DNA of 12,954 nt from assembly GCA_001800075.1 (NCBI GenBank), contig MGUR01000005.1:12529-25482 (forward strand). Direction: 5' to 3'. How positions within the stretch are numbered: position 1 is the first letter of the stretch; each line of letters opens with the position of its first letter. This DNA comes from Elusimicrobia bacterium RIFCSPLOWO2_01_FULL_59_12. Its GTDB lineage: Bacteria > Elusimicrobiota > Elusimicrobia > 2-01-FULL-59-12. Below are positions 1 through 6,326 of the stretch, piece by piece. A program made the position numbers and the translations under genes. The notes below the pieces were generated by a model. The model did not search any database, was not told the origin of the DNA, and saw only the letters and a program-made list of their open reading frames with translations.

Positions 1-2
1 AG

Positions 3-71
3 CCGCCCGCCAAAGCCCAGCGCCGCGTCGTGTTTTCCGTCTCCCCGGAAAAAGCTATGATCGTTCGGTGA
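3..71 (+). CDS. 3' end of an unidentified upstream gene (partial)
   Basis: The frame starting at base 3 is open from the window edge and ends at a TGA at 69-71, giving 22 C-terminal residues ending in ...SPEKAMIVR. Its stop overlaps the GTG start of metF as GTGA, the arrangement typical of translationally coupled genes in an operon. The fragment is too short to assign a family. The support is the overlap and the absence of a better start for metF. The metF frame itself is also open upstream to the window edge, so an N-terminally longer metF product cannot be fully excluded. Confidence 0.45.
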   Translation, partial: PPAKAQRRVVFSVSPEKAMIVR

Positions 72-967
72 AAATATCCCAGATGCTGGCGGCGAAGAAG
101 CCGCTGTTTTCTTTTGAATTTTTCCCTCCCAAAGACGATGCCTCCACCGAGGTCTTGATGGATGTGGCGCGGTCGCTTAGGGATTTACGGCCGGATTTTG
201 TTTCCGTCACCTATGGGGCGGGGGGGAACACGCGCGCCCGGACTCTGGACTTGGTCACGCGCATTAAACGGGATATCGGGATTGAGGCGGCCGCTCATTT
301 GACCTGCGTCGGGCATTCCCGGCAGGAGATCCGGACGATCCTCGACGAGCTGGCTCTGAAAGGGATAGAAAATATTATCGCGCTGCGCGGCGACCCTCCG
401 CGCGGCCAGATGGAATTCAAACCCCACCCGGATGGCTTCCGTTATGCGAACGAGCTCGCCGGCGAAGTGGCGCGATCCGCGCGTTTCTGTTTCGCGGTGG
501 CCGGTTATCCGGAAAAGCACATGGAGGCGCCCAGCCTGGAAGCCGACTTGGATCACCTCAAGCTGAAAGTGGACGCGGGAGCGTCCTGGGTCATCACCCA
601 GCTCTTTTTTTTGAACGACCGCTACTTCGAATTTGTGAACCGCGCGCGCGCCATAGGAATTCGCTGCCCGATCATCCCGGGCATCATGCCGATCACCAAT
701 TTTGCCCAGGTCCAGCGCTTTGCCACGCTGTGCGGCGCCACGCTGCCCCGCGCCCTGGCGCAGGAACTGGAGCCGGTCCAGGCTGACCCGGAAGCGGTGG
801 CGCGCGTCGGCATCCGGCACGCCGCCGCTCAATGCCGGGAATTGCTTCAAAAAGGCGCGCCCGGCATTCATTTTTATACACTTAACAAGTCGCGCGCAAC
901 CCGCGAGATTTTGGAGCACTTGCGCGGGCTGCGAGATACCACCGCTCCCCTGCTGCGGGATATATAA
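68..967 (+). CDS. metF: 5,10-methylenetetrahydrofolate reductase
   Basis: This cytosolic FAD enzyme reduces 5,10-methylene-THF to 5-methyl-THF, the methyl donor for methionine synthesis (or, run in reverse, a Wood-Ljungdahl-type step). The 299-residue product has the usual length of the short bacterial MetF and lacks the eukaryotic regulatory domain. Visible family motifs are FSFEFFPP near the N terminus, with E17 as the expected catalytic Glu; DFVSVTYGAGG; HLTCVGHS; ALRGDPPRG with D109 as the flavin-contacting Asp; HPDGFRYA; GASWVITQLFF; CPIIPGIMPI; and GIHFYTLN near the end. The GTG start at 68 overlaps the stop of the preceding frame as GTGA. It places the FEFFPP motif where MetF proteins normally have it, and no Shine-Dalgarno is visible. 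folD follows after a palindromic gap, so both genes probably belong to one folate transcription unit. The family assignment is secure, while the physiological direction is unknown. Confidence 0.96.
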   Translation: MKISQMLAAKKPLFSFEFFPPKDDASTEVLMDVARSLRDLRPDFVSVTYGAGGNTRARTLDLVTRIKRDIGIEAAAHLTCVGHSRQEIRTILDELALKGIENIIALRGDPPRGQMEFKPHPDGFRYANELAGEVARSARFCFAVAGYPEKHMEAPSLEADLDHLKLKVDAGASWVITQLFFLNDRYFEFVNRARAIGIRCPIIPGIMPITNFAQVQRFATLCGATLPRALAQELEPVQADPEAVARVGIRHAAAQCRELLQKGAPGIHFYTLNKSRATREILEHLRGLRDTTAPLLRDI

Positions 968-972
968 GGAAG

Positions 973-1019
973 ATCGTTTCTGGTTTCAAGTTTCTGGTTA
1001 ACCAGAAACTTGAAACGAT
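973..1019. repeat. Palindromic repeat in the metF-folD gap
   Basis: Bases 983-999 (gtttcaagtttctggtt) and 1000-1016 are exact reverse complements, making a 34-base perfect palindrome with no loop. The word gtttctggtt also occurs as a direct repeat at 976-985 and 990-999. An alternative fold pairs atcgtttc (973-980) with gaaacgat (1012-1019) outside a 12-bp inner stem (988-999 with 1000-1011), leaving a 7-base bulge at 981-987. No T-run follows, so it is not a standard intrinsic terminator. It occupies almost the whole gap and ends at the folD start. It looks like a dispersed short palindromic element, but whether other copies exist in the genome cannot be seen here. Confidence 0.85.
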
Positions 1020-1029
1020 TGTGACAACC

Positions 1030-1908
1030 ATGACCACCCGAATTTTGGACGGCCGCCTGCTTTCCGCGGAAATCCGCGCGGAAATAAGAAAGGATGTGGA
1101 GCAATTCACGAAGAATACGGGATATCCGCCCGGGCTGGCCACTCTCCTGGTCGGGGATAACCCGGCCTCACACACCTATGTCGCGAATAAGATTAAATCC
1201 TGCAAGGATGTGGGAGTCGCCTCCTTCCATTATCCCCTTCCCGCCAGCGCCTCTCAGAGCACATTGAAAGAGTTGATTGAACGCTTGAACAGAGATCCGA
1301 ATGTGCATGCCATCCTGCTCCAGCTGCCCCTGCCGGGCGGTCTTGATTCCACGCCGCTCTTGAACGCGATTGATCCGTGGAAGGATGCGGACGGGCTCCA
1401 TCCCGTCAATCTGGGGAGTTTGTTCGAATACAAGAACTGGCGGGAAATGATAGAAAGCGGCCAACCGCTTTCCTGCACACCGCACGGTGTCATACAAATG
1501 CTCAGGCGGTCGAACATCCAGATGGCCGGCAGGCATGCCGTGGTATTGGGCCGCTCCAAACTGGTGGGAAAACCGATGGCAATGATGCTTTTGGCGCTGG
1601 ATGCCACCGTGACCATATGCCATTCCCGGACCCAAGACCTGCCCGCCGCATGCCGGGAGGCTGACATTCTGGTGGCTGCGATCGGGCAGCCCCGTTTTGT
1701 GAAGCCGTCCATGGTGAAAGAGGGGGCGGTGGTCGTTGATGTGGGGATGAACCGCGCCCCGGAAGGCGGGCTGTGCGGCGATGTGGATTTTGAGGCGGTT
1801 AAATTGAAAACATCCGCCATCACGCCGGTCCCTGGGGGGATCGGCCCGATGACCGTGGCGATGCTCCTGCATAACACCTTGCAACTGGCAAAAAAACAGG
1901 CTGCATGA
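1030..1908 (+). CDS. folD: Bifunctional methylene-THF dehydrogenase / methenyl-THF cyclohydrolase
   Basis: This cytosolic enzyme oxidises 5,10-methylene-THF to methenyl-THF with NAD(P)+ and hydrolyses it to 10-formyl-THF for purine and formyl-Met synthesis. It shares its methylene-THF pool with MetF immediately upstream. Numbered from the ATG at 1030 (292 residues, normal FolD length), the motifs are ILDGRLLSAEI at the start; VGDNPASHTYVANKIKSC with Y50 and catalytic Lys K54; LLQLPLPGG; DPWKDADGLHPVNLG; SCTPHGVIQML; the nucleotide-binding segment VVLGRSKLVGKPMAMMLL; ATVTICHSRT; and the C-terminal signature TPVPGGIGPMTVAMLLHNT. An in-frame GTG at 1021 would add MTT. I prefer the ATG because it sits just before the conserved ILDG and is farther from the palindrome, although neither start has a visible ribosome-binding site. 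The gene ends TGA at 1906-1908. That stop overlaps an ATG at 1905 that opens the next reading frame. Confidence 0.96.
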   Translation: MTTRILDGRLLSAEIRAEIRKDVEQFTKNTGYPPGLATLLVGDNPASHTYVANKIKSCKDVGVASFHYPLPASASQSTLKELIERLNRDPNVHAILLQLPLPGGLDSTPLLNAIDPWKDADGLHPVNLGSLFEYKNWREMIESGQPLSCTPHGVIQMLRRSNIQMAGRHAVVLGRSKLVGKPMAMMLLALDATVTICHSRTQDLPAACREADILVAAIGQPRFVKPSMVKEGAVVVDVGMNRAPEGGLCGDVDFEAVKLKTSAITPVPGGIGPMTVAMLLHNTLQLAKKQAA

Positions 1909-1911
1909 ACA

Positions 1912-1950
1912 TGTCGTCATTCCCGTATGTCGTTAGCGGGGATGACGGCA
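1912..1950. repeat. Imperfect hairpin repeat in the folD-NHL gap
   Basis: Bases 1912-1925 (tgtcgtcattcccg) pair with 1937-1950 (cggggatgacggca) at 12 of 14 positions as Watson-Crick pairs, and the two exceptions are G-U compatible in RNA. The loop is 11 bases. GTCATTCCCG/CGGG-ATGAC is a word common in short intergenic palindromes of many bacterial genomes (from memory, not searched). There is no T-run. The element fills nearly all of the 47-base gap between the folD stop and the preferred start of the NHL gene. If the alternative ATG at 1905 were used, it would encode a 17-residue N-terminal extension. Confidence 0.7.
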
Positions 1951-1955
1951 ATAAT

Positions 1956-4900
1956 ATGAAACGCTGGATCTTCTTCCTCTTACTCGCCGCTCCCCTTCAC
2001 GCCTACGACAATATCCAGTTCAAACAGGCCATTCTGGCACCCGCCACCGAGCAAACGTTCATTCCCGGAGGCGTCGCGGTCGACCGCACGGGCCGCGTCT
2101 GGGTCAGCGATCCGCAGAACAACTGCGTCGTTCTATTTTCTTCGGCCGGAGAGTATGTGGAGCGATTCGGCCGCGCGGGATCCGCGGCCGGAGACTTCAT
2201 GCGGCCGCACGGTATCGCCACGGACTTGGAAGGCCTGATCTATATTGCCGACACCGGGAACAACCGGATTCAGGTCCTGGGACCGGACGGGAAGCCGCGT
2301 CTTGCATTCGGAGAGCGGGGCAGCGGCGCCGGTCAGCTGAACACGCCCTGGGGCCTGGCGGTCAGCCCGGACGGGGCCGTTATCGTGGGCGATAAAGGCA
2401 ACAAGCGGCTTCAGCTTTTTTCCAAAAGCGGCATCTTTCTTCACGGCATCGACACCGCCGCGGAGACGGAAGACATCGCGGTGGATGCGGCGGGGCGACT
2501 TTACGCCTTGAACGCCAAGACCCGCCAAGTGGATCAGTGGTCGGCTGCCGGACAGCCGCTGCGTTCCTTCAGCGGCGCGGAGCCCGGCCGGAAGGCATTC
2601 GTTAAACCCGCCGGGCTGGCCGTGGATCTCAATGGATTGATCTATGTAGCTGATCGCGGGACCCATCAGATCCGCGAGATGGATTCCAAGGGACGCACCA
2701 CCGGTCTTTTCGGGCGCGCGGGAACCGGGGACGGAGAATTCCGCTCGCCGGAAGGCCTGGCGGTGTCCGGAGATAACGTGTATGCGGCCGATTCGGCCGC
2801 CCGCCGTGTTTCTATTTTCACGCTGACGCGCCAGGCGGGGTTGACCCCGCTGGCGCCGGTCCCGGCGGTCCGCGTGCAGGTGTCGCTGAAGAACCTTTGG
2901 CCGGTGGCCGCCGACAGTCTGGCGGTCAATCCGGAAGGCCAGCTGCTCGCGCTTTCGGGAACGACGGGCCTGCTGACCTTTCTGGACCGGGACGGCAAGG
3001 AGGTGCAGCAGATCAATTCCAAGCAGCAGCTATCCCTGCGCAATCCGGCGGCGCTGGTATCGGACCCGGCGGGTAATGTGTATATCGCGGACGCCGGCAC
3101 CCACCGCGTGGTGAAGATCGATCCGCAAGGAGGGAAACTGATCGAATTCGGCCGGAAGAATTCGATGTTTAAAGGGGGGCAGGGGGAGTTGGCGAAGCCA
3201 TCGGGCATCGCGTATGGACGGCAGAACATTTTTGTCGCTGACCTGGGCAACAGCCGGTTTCAAGCGTTTAATGACCAAGGTCTATTTCTCTTTACCGCGG
3301 GCGAAAAGGGCAAGGAGCAGGGGCAACTCAAGACGCCTGTCAGCATCGCGGCGGACAACGATCGCATTTATGTGGCTGACGCGGCGAACCGCAAAGTCGT
3401 CGTGTTCAACGCCTCCGGCCGCTTCCTGAGGGAAATGGGATTGATCGGCGGGGAAGCGCTGATGGAACCGCGCCAGGTGGTGGTGGATGGCGAGGGCAAT
3501 GTGTATGTGCTGGACGCCGGCCGCGGCCGGGTGGTCGTGTATGACGACCAGGGCGTTTTCGTCGCCGGGTTTGGAAGCCTGGGAAAGTCCAAAGGCTTTT
3601 TTGACCGGCCCCGGGCGCTGGCCCTGAGCGATGACGGACGGCTCTATGTGGCGGAAGAAGGGCGGGTCCAGGTGTTCCGCGTGGTGCTTCTCCCGCCGGC
3701 TCCCACGAAGCTGGCCGCGGCGTCAGGCGAGGGGTATGTGGAACTGCGCTGGGAGCCCGCCAAAACGCGTTTCCCGGCGAAATATGTCGTCTACCGCAGT
3801 CTCCCTTCTCAGGCCCCGCAGCGCTTGAAAGAAACCGTCGATACCGTGATCACGGATTCCGAACTCACGCCGGAGACCACCTACACCTACACCGTGGTGT
3901 CGCAATCCGTCCAGGGCGCGCTGAGCGTGCCCTCCGCGCCGGTCCTGGCTTCGGCGCGGCTGTCCAGCAATGCCCCGCGTTTGGAGATCGTGTCGACGCA
4001 TATCGACGACGTTTTTTCCTCTCATTACAAGTATTACAACCGCGTGCCGCTGGCGCGCGTGACGCTTCGCAACAACGGCCCCGCGCCTTTGCAGAAGATC
4101 AAAGTCTCCTTCGCCGTACAGGGATTCATGGATTTCCCAAGCGAGGTGGACGTGGCCGAATTGCATTTTAACCAGCAGACGGAGGTGTCCCTTCCCGCGA
4201 CGTTTAATAACCGGATCCTGGAAGTGTCGGAGACCACGCCCATTCAGGCGCAGATTAAAGTCGTGTATTACCAGGGGGGCGCGGAGAATTCGGTCGTTCG
4301 CAACGTGCCGTTCAAGCTGTACTCGCGCAGCACCATCCGTTGGGACCGCAAGGAGCGGTTCGCGGCGTTTGTGACCCCCAATGATCCCCCGATCGTCGAT
4401 TTCTCGCGCGGCGCCGTTCTGCCCTTCAGCCAGGCGCACCGCGGCTCACCGGTGCCGGAGCCGATCCGCCTGGCGTGGGCGTTGTTTGAGGGCCTGGGAA
4501 CCTACGGCATCAGCTATGCGCCGCGGCCCAACAATCCGTACGACCGGGTGTCGTTGGATTCCGCCACCGTAGACACGATGCAGTTCGCGCGCGAAACGTT
4601 ATCCAGAAAAAGCGGCGATTGCGCCGATGTGGTGGCGCTCCTGGCGTCCGGTTTGGAGGGGATGACGATCCCCACCGCCGCGCTGGATGCGCCCGGTCAC
4701 TTGTTCTTGATGTTTGACACGGGGGAGTCTCGCAAAGAAGCGCTGGCGTACCCCGAATCCATGCTGGTTTCCTACGCCGGGACGTATTGGATCCCGCTGG
4801 AGGCGACGATGCTGGGTTCGCCCTTTATGGACGCCTGGAAACGCGGGGCGGAACAGGTCCGCCGCTGGCAGCAGCAGGGCAAAGTGGCGGTCCTGGACAT

Positions 4901-5426
4901 CCATCAGGCGTGGGAGACCTTCGAACCCGTCACGCTGCCGGACGTGAAATGGGACGTCAAACCTCCCTCGCTCAAGGCCGTGGAGGATAAATTCCTGAAA
5001 GACTGGAAGAGCCTTGTGGACCTGCGCTGGCAGACCGGGCAGGCCCAATTTAAAGAGGCGTCAGCGGCCCAGCCCGCCTCCGGCGAGCCCTGGCTGGAGT
5101 TGGGATTTCTCGCGGTGGAGTTTAAGCGGTATGAGGAGGCCCGCGAGTATTTAACCAAGGCCCGCGCCGATCCGAAAATCGCGGCCTCCGCCTACAACAA
5201 CCTCGGGAATGTGGCTTTTCTCCAGGGAGATCTGCCCCGCGCGGAAGCGAATTACAAGGAAGCCCAGCAGGGAGATCCGCAGGACGCGGGGATTTCGCTC
5301 AACCTGGCCCGCCTCTATCTCAAGCAAAGCCTTCCCAAGAAAGCATCCGAAGCTTTTAAGCAGGCCCTGGCCCTGGATCCTTCCGTCAAGGAACGCTACG
5401 GCGACGTCTCCGCACTGGCTCCTTAG
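1956..5426 (+). CDS. Exported NHL-repeat / FN3 / transglutaminase-like / TPR protein
   Basis: No gene name is recognised. From the ATG at 1956 the product has 1156 residues and starts with a clean signal peptide (MKRWIFFLLLAAPLHA), which is why I reject the ATG at 1905. Residues ~37-292 and ~318-577 each contain six NHL-like blades (pattern P.GLAVD..G.IYVAD.GN.RIQ.F), predicting two six-bladed beta-propellers. An FN3 domain follows (~580-666), then a beta-rich segment (~667-835). A transglutaminase-like fold (~850-970) shows Cys889 in SGDCADVVALL, His915 in APGHLFLMFD, and Glu949 in WIPLEAT where the triad usually has Asp. At least two to three TPRs close the protein (~1043-1150). NHL propellers and TPRs bind ligands or partners. 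The Cys-His pair suggests a protease or acyl-transfer activity, or a scaffold if inactive. It probably works in the periplasm or at the cell surface, and its neighbour is another exported FN3 protein. Its function is unknown. Confidence 0.9.
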   Translation: MKRWIFFLLLAAPLHAYDNIQFKQAILAPATEQTFIPGGVAVDRTGRVWVSDPQNNCVVLFSSAGEYVERFGRAGSAAGDFMRPHGIATDLEGLIYIADTGNNRIQVLGPDGKPRLAFGERGSGAGQLNTPWGLAVSPDGAVIVGDKGNKRLQLFSKSGIFLHGIDTAAETEDIAVDAAGRLYALNAKTRQVDQWSAAGQPLRSFSGAEPGRKAFVKPAGLAVDLNGLIYVADRGTHQIREMDSKGRTTGLFGRAGTGDGEFRSPEGLAVSGDNVYAADSAARRVSIFTLTRQAGLTPLAPVPAVRVQVSLKNLWPVAADSLAVNPEGQLLALSGTTGLLTFLDRDGKEVQQINSKQQLSLRNPAALVSDPAGNVYIADAGTHRVVKIDPQGGKLIEFGRKNSMFKGGQGELAKPSGIAYGRQNIFVADLGNSRFQAFNDQGLFLFTAGEKGKEQGQLKTPVSIAADNDRIYVADAANRKVVVFNASGRFLREMGLIGGEALMEPRQVVVDGEGNVYVLDAGRGRVVVYDDQGVFVAGFGSLGKSKGFFDRPRALALSDDGRLYVAEEGRVQVFRVVLLPPAPTKLAAASGEGYVELRWEPAKTRFPAKYVVYRSLPSQAPQRLKETVDTVITDSELTPETTYTYTVVSQSVQGALSVPSAPVLASARLSSNAPRLEIVSTHIDDVFSSHYKYYNRVPLARVTLRNNGPAPLQKIKVSFAVQGFMDFPSEVDVAELHFNQQTEVSLPATFNNRILEVSETTPIQAQIKVVYYQGGAENSVVRNVPFKLYSRSTIRWDRKERFAAFVTPNDPPIVDFSRGAVLPFSQAHRGSPVPEPIRLAWALFEGLGTYGISYAPRPNNPYDRVSLDSATVDTMQFARETLSRKSGDCADVVALLASGLEGMTIPTAALDAPGHLFLMFDTGESRKEALAYPESMLVSYAGTYWIPLEATMLGSPFMDAWKRGAEQVRRWQQQGKVAVLDIHQAWETFEPVTLPDVKWDVKPPSLKAVEDKFLKDWKSLVDLRWQTGQAQFKEASAAQPASGEPWLELGFLAVEFKRYEEAREYLTKARADPKIAASAYNNLGNVAFLQGDLPRAEANYKEAQQGDPQDAGISLNLARLYLKQSLPKKASEAFKQALALDPSVKERYGDVSALAP

Positions 5427-5427
5427 G

Positions 5428-5529
5428 GGCGAACGGCGAGAATAGAAAATGGAAAATAGTGCGAGGAATATTTTTAAAAGAAGTCTCTATTCCTTCACCA
5501 TTGTCTATTGTCTATTTTCGCCGTTTGCC
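5428..5529. repeat. Long inverted repeat overlapping the start of the next gene
   Basis: The left arm (5428-5470) and right arm (5488-5529) are inverted copies matching at roughly 35 of 42 positions, with a 17-base loop at 5471-5487. The arms are themselves made of short repeated words, such as aatagaaaatggaaaatag on the left and tgtctattgtctattttc on the right. It begins one base after the stop codon of the NHL gene. It spans the start codon (5449) of the following gene and encodes its first 27 residues. Its form resembles a small non-autonomous palindromic element, but it carries no gene and no obvious target-site duplication was identified. Confidence 0.75.
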
Positions 5530-6234
5530 GTTTGGTCAGCTCCGAAGCTTCCCCCGGCCCGCCTCGAAGGGCAGGCCGTGGAAGATCTTCCCGCTCCTTA
5601 CAATCTTCGGGCGGTTGTTTTGAACCGGTCGGTGACGCTCAATTGGGCGTGGGACCCGCCTGATCCCGGGCCCTTATTCCAGAACTTCGGGTATGAAGTC
5701 ATGCGCGGCACCGCGCCTGTCGGGATCGTCGGCGAAACCGCATTCAGTGAGTTCGATCTGGCCCCGGGCGTCTACAGTTATTCCGTGCGCGTCAAGGGCG
5801 GGGCCCGCGAGATGGGCAGGAAAATCGCTCACATGAGCGCGTGGTCGGAGCCTGCCCAGGCGGACATCATACTGACGTGCGCCGGACCGCCGGTCATCCG
5901 GTTAAAGGTCGTACCGACAAAAAAAGTCTACGGCGACATCCCTGCCTTGCGCCTGCATGTTACGGGGGACGTGAAAGTTCCGGACGGCTGCCGCGTAAGC
6001 CGCGCGATGTTTCATATCGATTCGGGGGTGAGTTCCGAACGCTCAGGGCCGCTGGCCCTGGACGCTCAGGGCCGTTTTGATGAATTCATCGATGCCATGG
6101 GCGCGGAGGAAGAACGGATCACCGGCGGCGCGACATTTAAGGTCTACGTGACGGCCAAAGATGAGGTGGGCGACGCCGCCAGCCCCTTCTTCACGATCGA
6201 TCTCACCCGTCGGGACCCTTACGCGCCCCAATAG
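5449..6234 (+). CDS. Exported FN3-domain protein whose signal peptide lies in an inverted repeat
   Basis: No family name is recognised. The 261-residue product has a basic N-region, a hydrophobic core and a plausible signal-peptidase site after WSA (residue 31). Residues ~44-141 resemble a fibronectin type III domain: PAPYNLRAVVLNRSVTLNW, then YEVMRGTA, then VYSYSVRV and SAWSEPA, the usual strand pattern. Residues ~150-255 form a second beta-rich region ending near the C terminus (FTIDLTRRDPYAP). No catalytic motif is seen. It lies 22 bases after the NHL/transglutaminase gene, which also carries an FN3 domain, so the two are probably co-transcribed and may act together outside the cytoplasm. 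The start ATG (5449) and the first 27 codons fall within the inverted repeat at 5428-5529. No other in-frame ATG occurs until about 5703, well inside the FN3 domain. No Shine-Dalgarno is visible. Confidence 0.82.
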   Translation: MENSARNIFKRSLYSFTIVYCLFSPFAVWSAPKLPPARLEGQAVEDLPAPYNLRAVVLNRSVTLNWAWDPPDPGPLFQNFGYEVMRGTAPVGIVGETAFSEFDLAPGVYSYSVRVKGGAREMGRKIAHMSAWSEPAQADIILTCAGPPVIRLKVVPTKKVYGDIPALRLHVTGDVKVPDGCRVSRAMFHIDSGVSSERSGPLALDAQGRFDEFIDAMGAEEERITGGATFKVYVTAKDEVGDAASPFFTIDLTRRDPYAPQ

Positions 6235-6250
6235 CGCGCCGGGCGTTCGT

Positions 6251-6280
6251 TTGCCCGCTTCACCGCCGGTTTGATAGACT
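6251..6280 (+). promoter_or_regulatory. Candidate promoter upstream of the transketolase gene
   Basis: TTGCCC (6251-6256) and TAGACT (6275-6280) resemble sigma70 -35 and -10 hexamers with an 18-base spacer, in the 92-base gap before the transketolase start. A short CGGGC/GCCCG hairpin (6240-6257) directly after the preceding stop overlaps the -35 and has no T-run. The hexamers are moderate matches, and this rests on sequence inspection alone. Confidence 0.35.
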
Positions 6281-6326
6281 AAGCGCGTCGCTACTACCTC
6301 TTTTCCCCACGTGAATAATATCTTCG

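Noticed and set aside
185..919. Long open frame on the minus strand opposite metF (244 codons)
   Set aside because: It lies wholly within a well-conserved metF, and its translation is Arg/Gly/Gln-rich low-quality sequence with no motif. It is an antisense shadow caused by GC-rich codon usage.
973..1019. Intrinsic terminator between metF and folD
   Set aside because: A strong stem is present but no U-run follows, and folD begins immediately after it.
1168..1920. Long minus-strand frame opposite folD (250 codons)
   Set aside because: The folD motifs on the + strand are unambiguous, and the antisense translation has no family resemblance.
2666..3250. Minus-strand frame opposite the NHL gene (194 codons)
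   Set aside because: The + strand carries regular NHL blades throughout this interval. The antisense frame is rich in Ser/Pro/Arg, as expected for a shadow.
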